Assembly (NCBI RefSeq): GCF_014490745.1
Contig: NZ_LZEU01000001.1
Span: 4,057,501-4,121,500, forward strand
Length of the DNA: 64,000 nt
DNA from: Pseudomonas alcaligenes
Lineage (GTDB): Bacteria; Pseudomonadota; Gammaproteobacteria; Pseudomonadales; Pseudomonadaceae
Direction: 5' to 3'
In this document: positions 16,019 through 27,652 of the stretch, piece by piece
Numbering within the stretch: the first letter of the stretch is position 1
How the letters are laid out: every line of letters begins with the position of its first letter
Program-made: the position numbers and the translations under genes
The notes under the pieces: generated by a model
What the model was told of the DNA's origin: nothing
The model's database searches: none
The model's input: only the letters and a program-made list of their open reading frames with translations

Positions 16019-18397
16019 ATGAGTTCCCAGGACGCTCCGCCTCCTTCTTCCAGACCCACCCCCGGTCTGGCCAGCCGCGGCATCCAGCCTCGCTTCAGCG
16101 AACTGGTGCAGGACTGCCGCAAGCTGGTGATGAACAACCTGGCCGAGCACCTCGGCGGGGTGTTCGGCCAGGTCGACGATACGCTCTTCGAATGCGCGGA
16201 GAAGGCCGAGAACAATCGACTTCAGACCCTGTTTTTCGACAGCATGCGCGATATCCGCAAGCTGCGCCCGCAGCTTGAGCGCAGCTACCACCAGAGCATC
16301 GCGCAGAATTTCTCCGACTTCCTCGAAGGCAAGCTCAAGCCAACCCCGGACACTGCCGCGCTGGATGCCGAGCAACTGGAGCTGGTGCAGAACGAGGAAT
16401 ATGAAGAAAGCCTGCAGGTCACCAACATGGTCAGCCGGGTACGCGCCCACAGCGCCCGCGGCCTGTTTGCCCTGGAGCAGCGCCTGGCCCTGCTCAACAA
16501 CGGGCACAAGCTCGGCGAGGACAGCAACCCGTTCGGCCCCCAGGCCATCGCCGATGCCTTCCGCGCCGCGCTTACCCCGCACCCGCTGCCGCTGCGGATC
16601 AAGGTCATCCTCTACATGCTGTTCGACCGGCATGTCATGGAAGGCCTCGACTCGCTCTACGAGATGCTCAACCAGCGGCTGATCGCCGCCGGCATCCTGC
16701 CCAACCTCAAGTTTACCCCGCAACGCGGCGCCAGCAGCCCGAGCAGCAGCGGCGCAACCAGCCCGCCTGCCGAGCCGGCCGCCACCGCAACCACAAGCCC
16801 GGGCAATGCCAGCGAGCGATCGGCTCCAGCCGGCCAGCCGGGCTCCGCCGCCGCGGGCGCTACAGGTTCGGCCATGCCGCTCGACCTCGCGGCGCCGCCA
16901 TCGGCCGATCCGGTACAGCTGTTCGGCGGCCTTACCGCGCTGCTCAGCGAACGCCGCGAACGCGACCTCGACGCCCCGCTGCCCGGCGGCGCGCGCAGCA
17001 TCGCCAGTTTCGCCCCGCGCACCGCCACCAGCACCTACAGCGCCAGCGAACTGCTCGACGCTCTCAACCGCCTGCAGCAACAGTCGGCCAACAGCCTCAG
17101 CCAGCGCCTGCACCACCCGCAGCCGGTGGAAGAGCTCAAGGTAGGCCTGCAGCAGCAACTGGAAGCCCACAGCGCCCTGCCCGGCCAGCAGAAGCTGTCC
17201 GACCAGGAAGCCGACGTGATCGACCTGGTCGGCATGCTGTTCGACTTCATCCTCGACGACGACAATCTGCCGGACGCCTGCAAGACCGCCCTCTCCCATC
17301 TGCACACGCCCTATCTGAAGGTGGCGCTGCAGGACAAGGCGCTGTTCACCCAGCACCACCATCCGGCCCGCCGCCTGCTCAACACCATGGCCCAGGCCGG
17401 CGTGCTGTACGGCGGCGAAGGCGACGAACGCGGCCTGCTGGCGAAGATGCAGTGGGTGGTCGAGCGGGTCATCCACGGCTTCGTCGGCGACCTACAGCTG
17501 TTCGACAGCCTGCTGGAAGAGTTCAACGAGTTCGTCGCCACCCTCAAGCACAAGGTCGAACTGCGCGAACGCCGCGCGGTGGAAGCGGCCAAGGGCCGCG
17601 ACAAGCTGCTCGGTGCCCGCCAGCTGGCTGTCGAAGTGATCACCAAGGCCGTACAGGAGCGCGAGCTGCCGGCGATCATCCGCAACTTCCTCGAACTGAC
17701 CTGGGCCGACGTGCTGGTGTTCGTCCTGCTCCGTCACGGCGAGCGCAGCCCGGAATGGCAGCGCGCCGGCGAGGTCGCCGAGCTGCTGGCCTGGAGCGGC
17801 ACCCCACTCGACGCCGACGGCCGCACGCGCCTGCAGAGCCAGCGCGTGGCCCTGCTCGACGAGCTGCGCAAGGGCCTGGAGCTGCTCGGCGGCTACCACG
17901 AGGACGGCGTGCGCCGCCTGCTGCAGGACATAGTCGCCTGCCAGCATGCCGTGCAGGCCCAGCAGCCGCAGATCGCCGCACAGATCAAGACCCAGCTGCC
18001 GGACAGCCCGCTGGGCGCCATGCTCGGCGAAGACGCGGTATTGGCCGAACCGGTCAAGCCCAGCGGCAACCTGTCGCCGCGCGCCCAGAGCCTGATGAAG
18101 GAACTGCAGCAGGTCGAATTCGGCACCTGGTTCGAGTTCGTCCAGGGCAAGGAAACCCGCAGCCTCAAGCTGTCCTGGTTCAGCCCCACCACCCACAACT
18201 ACATGTTCGTCGACCACAGCGGGCAGCGCGTGGCGATCAAACCGATCCGCCAGCTGGCCAGCGAAATGGAGCAGGGCCTGGCGCGCATCGTGCCACCCGA
18301 GCGCAGCTCGCCTCTGGTCGATCGCGCCCTCGGCGCCATCTACCGCGTCCTGCAACGTTTTACCGGACGCGCCACTGAAGTCGGACAAGGAGCCTGA
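16019..18397 (+). CDS. DUF1631 family protein (second copy)
   Basis: The 792-residue cytoplasmic protein carries the DUF1631 N-terminal signature (VDDTLFECAEKAENN, FFDSMRDIRKLRPQLERSY), a low-complexity Ser/Pro/Ala linker around 240-290, and a long helical body. A conserved C-terminal block (EFGTWFEFVQGKETRSLKLSWFSPTTHNYMFVD cut into a beta-rich segment) could be a degenerate PilZ-like barrel. The PilZ gene starts at the base after its stop, a strong sign of a shared c-di-GMP-related function, but the biochemical role is unknown. AGGATGA precedes the ATG. A paralogue starts at 502 on the other strand. Confidence 0.88.
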   Translation: MSSQDAPPPSSRPTPGLASRGIQPRFSELVQDCRKLVMNNLAEHLGGVFGQVDDTLFECAEKAENNRLQTLFFDSMRDIRKLRPQLERSYHQSIAQNFSDFLEGKLKPTPDTAALDAEQLELVQNEEYEESLQVTNMVSRVRAHSARGLFALEQRLALLNNGHKLGEDSNPFGPQAIADAFRAALTPHPLPLRIKVILYMLFDRHVMEGLDSLYEMLNQRLIAAGILPNLKFTPQRGASSPSSSGATSPPAEPAATATTSPGNASERSAPAGQPGSAAAGATGSAMPLDLAAPPSADPVQLFGGLTALLSERRERDLDAPLPGGARSIASFAPRTATSTYSASELLDALNRLQQQSANSLSQRLHHPQPVEELKVGLQQQLEAHSALPGQQKLSDQEADVIDLVGMLFDFILDDDNLPDACKTALSHLHTPYLKVALQDKALFTQHHHPARRLLNTMAQAGVLYGGEGDERGLLAKMQWVVERVIHGFVGDLQLFDSLLEEFNEFVATLKHKVELRERRAVEAAKGRDKLLGARQLAVEVITKAVQERELPAIIRNFLELTWADVLVFVLLRHGERSPEWQRAGEVAELLAWSGTPLDADGRTRLQSQRVALLDELRKGLELLGGYHEDGVRRLLQDIVACQHAVQAQQPQIAAQIKTQLPDSPLGAMLGEDAVLAEPVKPSGNLSPRAQSLMKELQQVEFGTWFEFVQGKETRSLKLSWFSPTTHNYMFVDHSGQRVAIKPIRQLASEMEQGLARIVPPERSSPLVDRALGAIYRVLQRFTGRATEVGQGA

Positions 18398-18730
18398 ATG
18401 GACGATCGTCGCCAGCACAACCGGCACACCACCGCGCTGCACATCGAAGTCTTCGACCTGCATTCCGGACGCCGTCTCGGGCGCATCGTCGATCTCTCCG
18501 CCGACGGCTTCATGCTGTTCAGCGAGACCGAGGTGGAAAGCGACTCGGTATGGGAATGCCGCCTGACCCTGGAGCCGCCCGTGGAGGGCATCCACGAGAT
18601 CCGCCTGGGCGCCGACTGCCTGTGGAGCCGCCCTGGCGCCAACAACCAGAACGGCTGGAGCGGTTTCCACATCATCGACCTGGCCGACGAGCAGGCCAGC
18701 GCCCTGGAGCTGGTACTGCAGCACATCTGA
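18398..18730 (+). CDS. PilZ domain protein (c-di-GMP receptor)
   Basis: This 110-residue single-domain protein has both PilZ signature pieces: the N-terminal arginine motif (DDRRQHNRH) and DLSADGFML, corresponding to the D/NxSxxG strand that contacts c-di-GMP. It begins directly after the DUF1631 stop with GGAG upstream inside that gene, so the two are translated together. It is distinct from the PilZ protein of the pilus system itself, which is encoded elsewhere in Pseudomonas. Confidence 0.88.
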   Translation: MDDRRQHNRHTTALHIEVFDLHSGRRLGRIVDLSADGFMLFSETEVESDSVWECRLTLEPPVEGIHEIRLGADCLWSRPGANNQNGWSGFHIIDLADEQASALELVLQHI

Positions 18731-18751
18731 GCGCCATCCCCAGCCACAACA

Positions 18752-18786
18752 AAAACGCCCCGTCCGGGTTACCCGGGCGGGGCGTT
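18752..18786. terminator. Bidirectional rho-independent terminator
   Basis: The long stem ACGCCCCGTCCGGG with CCCGGGCGGGGCGT and loop TTA has a preceding A run and a short T run. It separates the convergent PilZ and clpB genes. Confidence 0.8.
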
Positions 18787-18802
18787 TGCATAAGCGCTAG
18801 GC

Positions 18803-21367
<2,565 letters not shown>

Positions 21368-21441
21368 GGATTGTCCTTCCTTCACTAGATCGGGCCGGAG
21401 CGCTGAACTGCTCGCAACGAAAAAGCCCTGAGTTGAAGACT

Positions 21442-21469
21442 AGATGAGGACAGTTTGCCGCGATTCAAG
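21442..21469 (-). promoter_or_regulatory. Sigma-32 (RpoH) heat-shock promoter of clpB
   Basis: On the minus strand CTTGAA, 14 bases, then CCTCATCT matches the RpoH consensus (CTTGAA, CCCCATNT) with one mismatch. It lies between the pgeF stop and clpB. Confidence 0.8.
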
Positions 21470-21489
21470 CGTCGCGCTGTTGATCGGCG

Positions 21490-22218
21490 TCAGTCGGCCA
21501 GCCAGACCAGCGAAGCAAAGCGCCCGGTACGCACGGCACGGCGGTAGGAAAAGAAGCGCGGATCGCTGACCGTACACCAGCCGCCGCCCGACACGGCAGT
21601 GACGCCGCGGGCCGCCAGACGGATGCGCGCCAGGGCATAGATATCGGCCATGAACTTGCCGGGATTGATGCTCGGCTGGAACGCTGCCGCGCTCTCGGCA
21701 TGGCTGGCGATAAAGGCCTCGCACACTTCGGGGCCGACCTCGAAGGCCGTCGGGCCGATGGCCGGGCCGAGCCATACCAGCACCTGTTCGGGCGGCAGGG
21801 CCAGGGCATCCAGGGTTGCCTCCAGCACGCCGCCGGCCAGCCCGCGCCAGCCGGCATGGGCAGCCGCCACGCGGCTGCCGGCACGATCGCAGAACAGCGC
21901 CGGCAGGCAGTCGGCAGTGAGTACCGCGCTGGCGATACCCGGCGTGGCGCTCCAGCTGGCATCGGCCTCGGCCACCTGCGCCGGATCGGCCTCGACCACT
22001 GCCGTGCCATGTACCTGGCGCAGCCAGGCCGGCTGGCAGTGCAGTTGCGCGGTCAGTTGCTGGCGATTGGCGGTCACCGCCGCCAGCTCATCCTCGACAT
22101 GGTCGCCGAGGTTGAGGCTGTCGAACGGCGCCAGGCTGACGCCGCCAGCGCGGGTGGTGACACAGGCACGCACTTTGGCCGGGGCCGGCCAATCGGGAAT
22201 CAGCCAGTCAGCGCTCAT
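21490..22218 (-). CDS. pgeF: Purine nucleoside phosphorylase / polyphenol oxidase-like YfiH (PgeF, laccase domain)
   Basis: The 242-residue Cu-oxidase_4 family protein is linked to editing of peptidoglycan precursors or purine nucleoside handling. Motifs include the N-terminal VRACVTTRAGGVSLAPFDSLNLGDHV, LRQVHGTAVVEADP, the zinc-site segment TADCLPALFCDRAG, and VAAAHAGWRGLAGGVLE with the conserved His. The start is at [11 protein letters not shown], where the rluD stop overlaps as TGATG, so translation is coupled to rluD. bamD-rluD-yfiH-clpB order is conserved in Pseudomonas. Confidence 0.93.
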   Translation of the reverse strand: MSADWLIPDWPAPAKVRACVTTRAGGVSLAPFDSLNLGDHVEDELAAVTANRQQLTAQLHCQPAWLRQVHGTAVVEADPAQVAEADASWSATPGIASAVLTADCLPALFCDRAGSRVAAAHAGWRGLAGGVLEATLDALALPPEQVLVWLGPAIGPTAFEVGPEVCEAFIASHAESAAAFQPSINPGKFMADIYALARIRLAARGVTAVSGGGWCTVSDPRFFSYRRAVRTGRFASLVWLAD

Positions 22219-23189
22219 CAGACGAAGGATTCGTTGTCCTGGCGCAGCAGCGAGAGCATCCACACCAGGTCATCCGGCAGTGGCGACTCCCACTTCATGC
22301 GCTGCCCGGTGGCCGGATGGGTCAGCTCGAGGAAGCGCGCATGCAGGGCCTGGCGCGGGAACTCCTTGAGCGTCTGCACCAGGGTCTGGCTGGCCGCCGG
22401 CGGGATGCGGAAGCGCCCGGCGTACAGCGGGTCACCGATCAGCGGGTAGCCGACATGGGTCATGTGCACGCGGATCTGGTGGGTACGCCCGGTTTCCAGC
22501 TTGACCCGTACATGGGTGTGCGAGCGGAAGCGTTCCAGCACCCGGTAGTGGGTAACGGCCGGCTTGCCGCCGTCGATCACTGCCATGCGCTGGCGGTTGG
22601 CCGAGCTGCGGCCGATCGGCGCGTCGATCTTGCCACCAGCGGTGATCACGCCGATACAGATACATTCATAGATGCGGCTGACCGTGCGTTTCTGCAGCTG
22701 GTCGACCAGCTTGGTCTGCGCCTGCAGGGTCTTGGCCACCACCATCAGGCCGGTGGTGTCCTTGTCCAGGCGATGGACGATGCCGGCGCGCGGCACGTTG
22801 ACGATGTCCGGCACGTGGTGCAGCAAGGCATTGAGCAGGGTGCCGTCGGCATGCCCGGCGGCCGGATGCACCACCAGCCCGGCTGGCTTGTCGATCACCA
22901 GCAGGTGCTCGTCCTCGTAGACGATGTTCAGCGGTATGTCCTGCGCCACCCATTCGCCCTGGGCTTCCTGCTCGGCCTCGAGAGCCAGCACGGCGCCACT
23001 GTGAACGATGTCGCGCGGGCGCAGCACGGCACCGTCGACGGTCAGGCGGCCGTCCTTGATCCAGGCGGACAGGCGCGAACGCGAGTACTCGTCGAACAGC
23101 TGGGCGGCGACCTGGTCGAGGCGCTGGCCACCGAGGTCGGACGGTACTTCGGCGGTGAGTTGGATGAGCTGATCGGAGTCTTCGGACAT
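22218..23189 (-). CDS. rluD: 23S rRNA pseudouridine(1911/1915/1917) synthase RluD
   Basis: The 323-residue protein has an N-terminal S4 RNA-binding domain ([30 protein letters not shown] in two parts) and a catalytic RluA-type domain with the [15 protein letters not shown] motif holding the catalytic Asp, then [17 protein letters not shown]. It modifies helix 69 of 23S rRNA. The start at [10 protein letters not shown] fits the family; upstream in-frame codons run into the bamD promoter area. It diverges from bamD. Confidence 0.95.
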   Translation of the reverse strand: MSEDSDQLIQLTAEVPSDLGGQRLDQVAAQLFDEYSRSRLSAWIKDGRLTVDGAVLRPRDIVHSGAVLALEAEQEAQGEWVAQDIPLNIVYEDEHLLVIDKPAGLVVHPAAGHADGTLLNALLHHVPDIVNVPRAGIVHRLDKDTTGLMVVAKTLQAQTKLVDQLQKRTVSRIYECICIGVITAGGKIDAPIGRSSANRQRMAVIDGGKPAVTHYRVLERFRSHTHVRVKLETGRTHQIRVHMTHVGYPLIGDPLYAGRFRIPPAASQTLVQTLKEFPRQALHARFLELTHPATGQRMKWESPLPDDLVWMLSLLRQDNESFV

Positions 23190-23337
23190 GGGCTGCTGCG
23201 GAGGGCGGTGCAGCTTTTGGTTTCGGCTGCACGCTGTGGTTAAATACGGCGTCTTTGTCCCGGGTATTTCCGGGGCGCCCATCATAACAGGACGGTTCAG
23301 GCCGAGACAGCCGGCCGTCACAGGGACGCAAGCCGCC

Positions 23338-24357
23338 ATGCAAGTGAAACACCTGCTGCTGATCGCCATCATCGCCCTCACTGCCGCCTGCTCTTCCGAC
23401 AAACCGGAGGTGGACGAGAACCTGAGCGAGAGCGAGCTGTACCAGCAGGCCCAGGACGATCTCGACAACAGCAGCTACAACAATGCCGTAGCCAAGCTGA
23501 AGGCTCTGGAATCGCGCTATCCCTTCGGCCGTTACGCCGAGCAGGCCCAGCTCGAGCTGATCTACGCCTATTACAAGAACGTCGAGCCGGAAGCGGCAAA
23601 ATCCGCGGCCGAGCGTTTCATCCGCCTGCACCCGCAGCATGCCAACGTCGACTACGCCTACTACCTGAAGGGCCTGGCCTCCTTCGACCAGGATCGCGGC
23701 CTGCTGGCGCGCTTCCTGCCGCTGGACATGACCAAGCGCGACCCGGGCGCGGCCCGCGACTCGTTCAACGAATTCGCCCAGCTCACCAGCCGCTACCCGA
23801 ACAGCCGCTACGCCCCGGACGCCAAGGCGCGCATGATCTACCTGCGCAACCTGTTGGCCGCCTACGAGATCCACGTCGCCCACTACTACCTGACCCGCCA
23901 GGCCTATGTCGCCGCCGCCAACCGCGGCCGCTACGTGGTGGAAAACTTCCAGGAAACCCCCGCCGTCGGTGATGGCCTGGCAGTGATGACCGAGGCCTAC
24001 CAGCGCCTGGAAATGAACGACCTGGCCGCCACCAGCCTGGAAACCCTCAAGCTCAACTACCCGGATCACCCGAGCCTGGTCGACGGCAACTTCGTGCCGC
24101 AGGAAGAGGAGTCGGACAACCGCTCCTGGCTGGCCAAGGCCACCCTCGGTCTGATCGAATCCGATGCACCGCTGCCGCCGGGCGAAACCCGCGCCAGCCA
24201 GGACGTGATCAAGCAATACGAAGACGCCCAGGAAGAGATCCCGGAAGACCTGCTCCCGGAAAACCAGGACGCCGCCAAGGAAGAACAGCAGGAAGCCGAA
24301 GGCAATGCCGACGACCGCTCCTGGTTCAGCTACATGACCTTCGGCGTGTTCGACTGA
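23338..24357 (+). CDS. bamD: Outer membrane assembly lipoprotein BamD (ComL)
   Basis: The 339-residue essential lipoprotein of the BAM complex inserts beta-barrel proteins. The lipoprotein signal is [18 protein letters not shown] with lipobox LTAAC, Cys18 being the lipidated residue. TPR repeats follow ([60 protein letters not shown]). The C-terminal acidic extension (about 270-330, rich in E, Q and D) is longer than in E. coli and common in Pseudomonas. It is followed by a terminator. Confidence 0.96.
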   Translation: MQVKHLLLIAIIALTAACSSDKPEVDENLSESELYQQAQDDLDNSSYNNAVAKLKALESRYPFGRYAEQAQLELIYAYYKNVEPEAAKSAAERFIRLHPQHANVDYAYYLKGLASFDQDRGLLARFLPLDMTKRDPGAARDSFNEFAQLTSRYPNSRYAPDAKARMIYLRNLLAAYEIHVAHYYLTRQAYVAAANRGRYVVENFQETPAVGDGLAVMTEAYQRLEMNDLAATSLETLKLNYPDHPSLVDGNFVPQEEESDNRSWLAKATLGLIESDAPLPPGETRASQDVIKQYEDAQEEIPEDLLPENQDAAKEEQQEAEGNADDRSWFSYMTFGVFD

Positions 24358-24374
24358 GCACGACGCAGGCACAC

Positions 24375-24400
24375 AAAGGGAGGCTTCGGCCTCCCTTTTT
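24375..24400 (+). terminator. Rho-independent terminator of bamD
   Basis: AAAGGGAGGC and GCCTCCCTTTTT form a stem closed by a stable TTCG tetraloop, 18 bases after the bamD stop. Confidence 0.9.
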
Positions 24401-24483
24401 CATGCCCGTACGGCGCGCTTAACTGCTGCGCCCGGCCCGCGACCTTGGCTACACTGCTCGCCTGCCAACAAGAAGAACCCGCC

Positions 24484-24717
24484 ATGTTTCGTCTGCTGTT
24501 CTGGATTGCCCTGATCACTGCCGCCATCTGGTTCTGGCGCCGCCTCAAGCGCCCCGCGGCCACCGCGCAAACCCGCCACGAAGCCGCGGCAGCCCCCATG
24601 GTGCGTTGCGCTCACTGTGGCGTGCACGTACCGCAGCAGCAGGCACTGGCCGCCGGCAACCTGTGGTACTGCAGCCAGCCGCACCTGCAGCAAGGGCCGA
24701 ATCGCGGTGAACGCTGA
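24484..24717 (+). CDS. PP0621-family small membrane protein
   Basis: The 77-residue protein has an N-terminal transmembrane helix (MFRLLFWIALITAAIWFW), a basic linker and a short zinc-ribbon-like end (VRCAHCGVHVP with a later WYCSQPH). This is the PP0621 family found upstream of pilS in pseudomonads. It overlaps the pilS GTG start by 11 bases, so pilS translation probably depends on it. Function unknown. Confidence 0.85.
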   Translation: MFRLLFWIALITAAIWFWRRLKRPAATAQTRHEAAAAPMVRCAHCGVHVPQQQALAAGNLWYCSQPHLQQGPNRGER

Positions 24718-26302
24718 TGCCCTGAGCCTGGAGGGCATCCACGGCCGCCGGGTGCTGCGCCTCTACCATCTGTATCGAGTCATCATCGGCCTGGCCTTGG
24801 TGCTGCTGATCTCCAGCAACCTGGACGACGATCTGCTGCAGCTGGCCCACGAGCCGCTGTTCCGCTACGGCAGCTGGTTGTACCTGAGCTTCAACGTGCT
24901 GGTCGCCGTGCTGATGCAGCGTCCGCGCCACCTGCTGCAGACCTTCAGCCTGGCCCTGTTCGACGTGCTGCTGCTGTCGGCCCTGTTCTACGCCGCCGGC
25001 GGCGTGTCCAGCGGCCTGGGCAACCTGCTGATCGTCGCGGTGGCCATCGCCAACATCCTCCTGCGCGGGCGCATCGGTCTGCTGATTGCGGCAGTCGCCG
25101 CCAGCGGCATGATCTACCTGACCTTCTACCTCAGCCTCAGCCGCCCCGCGGCGGCTGCCCAGTATGTGCAGGCCGGCGCCCTCGGCGCCCTGTGCTTTGC
25201 CGCGGCGATCTTCCTCCAGGGGCTTAGTCGGCGCCTGCAGCTCAGCGAAAGCCTGGCCGAGCAGCGCGCCGTCGACGTGGCCAGCCTGGAGGCGCTCAAC
25301 GCCCTGATCCTGCAGCGCATGCGCACCGGCATCCTGGTGCTGGACAAGCACAATCGCGTGCTGCTGGCCAACCAGGGCGCGCTGACCCTGCTCAACCGCA
25401 ACGAGCTGACCGGCAAGGTACTCGACCCGCACTGCCCGGAGCTGGTCAAGCGCCTGCAGCAGTGGCAGCACAACCCGACCCTGCGCCCGCAGAGCCTGCA
25501 GGTGGTGGCCGACGGGCCGCTGCTGCAGCCGAGCTTCATCGCCCTGCAGCGCGGCGAGGAACTGCACAGCCTGGTGTTCCTCGAGGACATCTCGCAGATC
25601 ACCCAGCAGGCCCAGCAGCTCAAGCTCGCCTCCCTCGGCCGCCTGACCGCTGGCATCGCCCACGAGATCCGTAACCCGCTCGGCGCCATCAGCCATGCCG
25701 CCCAGCTGCTGCAGGAGTCGGAGGAACTGGAAGGCCCGGATCGGCGCCTGGCACAGATCATCCAGGATCACTCGCGGCGGATGAACCTGGTGATCGAGAA
25801 CGTCCTGCAGCTGTCGCGGCGGCGCCAGGCCGAGCCCCAGCTGCTCGACCTGAAATACTGGCTGCACCGCTTCGCCAGCGAATTCCGCAGCTCGATCGCC
25901 ACCCTCGACCAGAGCCTGCACCTGGAAGCCATCGGCAGCGGCCTGCAGACTCGCATGGATCCGCACCAGCTGACCCAGGTACTGACCAACCTGGTGCAGA
26001 ACGGCCTTCGCTACAGTGCGCAGAGGCACCAGCTCGGCCAGGTCTGGCTCAAGCTGTTCCGTGATGCGGACAGCGACCTGCCGGTACTGGAGGTGCTCGA
26101 CGACGGCCCCGGCGTGCCGCCGGAGCAAGTGCAGCACATCTTCGAGCCGTTCTACACCACCGACAACAAAGGCACCGGCCTGGGCCTGTATATTTCCCGC
26201 GAGCTGTGCGAAAGCAACCAGGCGCGCCTCGACTACAAACCGCGCGATGGCGGCGGCAGCTGCTTTCGCATCACCTTCGCCCATCCACGCAAACTGAGCT
26301 GA
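24707..26302 (+). CDS. pilS: Sensor histidine kinase PilS
   Basis: This 531-residue inner-membrane kinase phosphorylates PilR and senses PilA in the membrane in P. aeruginosa. Six hydrophobic segments span about 22-172. A PAS domain lies around 190-295. The HisKA box is GRLTAGIAHEIRNPLGAISHAA with H319, and the HATPase part has NLVQNGLRYSA, DDGPGVPPEQ and GTGLGLYIS. The start is a GTG (VNADALSLEGIHGRRVLRLYHLYR) that aligns with PilS proteins; no ATG fits. pilR starts two bases after its stop. Confidence 0.95.
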   Translation: MNADALSLEGIHGRRVLRLYHLYRVIIGLALVLLISSNLDDDLLQLAHEPLFRYGSWLYLSFNVLVAVLMQRPRHLLQTFSLALFDVLLLSALFYAAGGVSSGLGNLLIVAVAIANILLRGRIGLLIAAVAASGMIYLTFYLSLSRPAAAAQYVQAGALGALCFAAAIFLQGLSRRLQLSESLAEQRAVDVASLEALNALILQRMRTGILVLDKHNRVLLANQGALTLLNRNELTGKVLDPHCPELVKRLQQWQHNPTLRPQSLQVVADGPLLQPSFIALQRGEELHSLVFLEDISQITQQAQQLKLASLGRLTAGIAHEIRNPLGAISHAAQLLQESEELEGPDRRLAQIIQDHSRRMNLVIENVLQLSRRRQAEPQLLDLKYWLHRFASEFRSSIATLDQSLHLEAIGSGLQTRMDPHQLTQVLTNLVQNGLRYSAQRHQLGQVWLKLFRDADSDLPVLEVLDDGPGVPPEQVQHIFEPFYTTDNKGTGLGLYISRELCESNQARLDYKPRDGGGSCFRITFAHPRKLS

Positions 26303-26304
26303 AC

Positions 26305-27645
26305 ATGAGTACCCGGCAGAGAGCCCTGATCGTCGACGACGAGCCCGATATCCGCGAACTCCTGGAAATCACCCTGGGCCGGATGAAGCTCGACACGCGC
26401 AGCGCGCGCAACGTCAAGGAAGCCCGCGAGTGGCTGGCGCGCGAGCCCTTCGACCTGTGCCTGACCGACATGCGCCTGCCCGACGGCACCGGCCTGGAAA
26501 TCGTCCAGCACATCCAGCAGCGCCACCCACAGGTGCCGGTGGCGATGATCACCGCCTACGGCAGCCTTGACACTGCGATCAACGCTCTCAAGGCTGGCGC
26601 CTTCGACTTCCTGACCAAACCGGTCGACCTCGGCCGCCTGCGCGAGCTGGTAGCCACCGCCCTGCGCCTGCGCAGCGCCAGCGATGAAGACGGCCCGGTG
26701 GACACCCGCCTGCTTGGCGAGTCGCCACCGATGCGCGCGCTGCGCAGCCAGATCCTCAAGCTGGCGCGCAGCCAGGCACCGGTGTACATCAGCGGTGAGT
26801 CGGGCAGCGGCAAGGAACTGGTGGCCCGCCTGATCCACGAACAGGGCCCGCGCACCGAGCGCCCCTTCGTCCCGGTCAACTGCGGTGCCATCCCCTCCGA
26901 GCTGATGGAGAGCGAGTTCTTCGGCCACAAGAAGGGCAGCTTCACCGGCGCTATCGAGGACAAGCAGGGGCTGTTCCAGGCCGCCAACGGCGGCAGCCTG
27001 TTCCTCGACGAAGTGGCCGACCTGCCACTGTCCATGCAGGTCAAGCTGCTGCGCGCGATTCAGGAAAAGGCCGTACGCGCCGTCGGCGGCCAGCAGGAAG
27101 TGGTGGTGGATGTACGCATCCTTTGCGCCACCCACAAGGATCTCGCCGCCGAAGTGGCGGCCGGGCGCTTCCGCCAGGATCTGTTTTATCGCCTCAACGT
27201 CATCGAACTGCGCGTACCACCACTGCGCGAGCGCCGCGAGGATATCCCGCTGCTGGCCGACACCATGCTGCGCCGCCTCTGCGAAGGCACCGGCCTGCCA
27301 CTGACCCGGCTCAGCGACGATGCCCTGGAAAAGCTCAAGAGCTATCGCTTTCCCGGCAACGTGCGCGAGCTGGAGAACATGCTGGAGCGCGCCTACACCC
27401 TGTGCGAGGACGAGCAGATCCGCGCCAGCGACCTGCGCCTGGCCGAAACCGCCTGCAGCGCCGAGAGCGGCGAAGCCTCGCTGGCACAAATCGACAACCT
27501 GGAAGACTACCTGGAAGACATCGAGCGCAAGCTGATCATGCAGGCGCTCGAAGAAACCCGCTGGAACCGCACCGCCGCAGCCCAGCGCCTGGGCCTGACC
27601 TTCCGCTCGATGCGCTACCGCCTGAAGAAGCTCGGCATCGACTGA
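26305..27645 (+). CDS. pilR: Sigma-54-dependent response regulator PilR
   Basis: The NtrC-type activator of the pilA RpoN promoter has 446 residues. The receiver domain has the acidic pocket ALIVDDEPDIRELL and phosphoacceptor D55 (LCLTDMRLPDG). The AAA+ domain has Walker A GESGSGKE and the GAFTGA-type loop, here KKGSFTGAIED. The C-terminal Fis-type helix-turn-helix is ALEETRWNRTAAAQRLGLTFRSMRYRLKKLG. Substitution of Ala by Ser in the sigma-54 contact loop (GSFTGA) is usual for PilR as I recall. It is operonic with pilS. Confidence 0.97.
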   Translation: MSTRQRALIVDDEPDIRELLEITLGRMKLDTRSARNVKEAREWLAREPFDLCLTDMRLPDGTGLEIVQHIQQRHPQVPVAMITAYGSLDTAINALKAGAFDFLTKPVDLGRLRELVATALRLRSASDEDGPVDTRLLGESPPMRALRSQILKLARSQAPVYISGESGSGKELVARLIHEQGPRTERPFVPVNCGAIPSELMESEFFGHKKGSFTGAIEDKQGLFQAANGGSLFLDEVADLPLSMQVKLLRAIQEKAVRAVGGQQEVVVDVRILCATHKDLAAEVAAGRFRQDLFYRLNVIELRVPPLRERREDIPLLADTMLRRLCEGTGLPLTRLSDDALEKLKSYRFPGNVRELENMLERAYTLCEDEQIRASDLRLAETACSAESGEASLAQIDNLEDYLEDIERKLIMQALEETRWNRTAAAQRLGLTFRSMRYRLKKLGID

Positions 27646-27652
27646 GAGCGGC

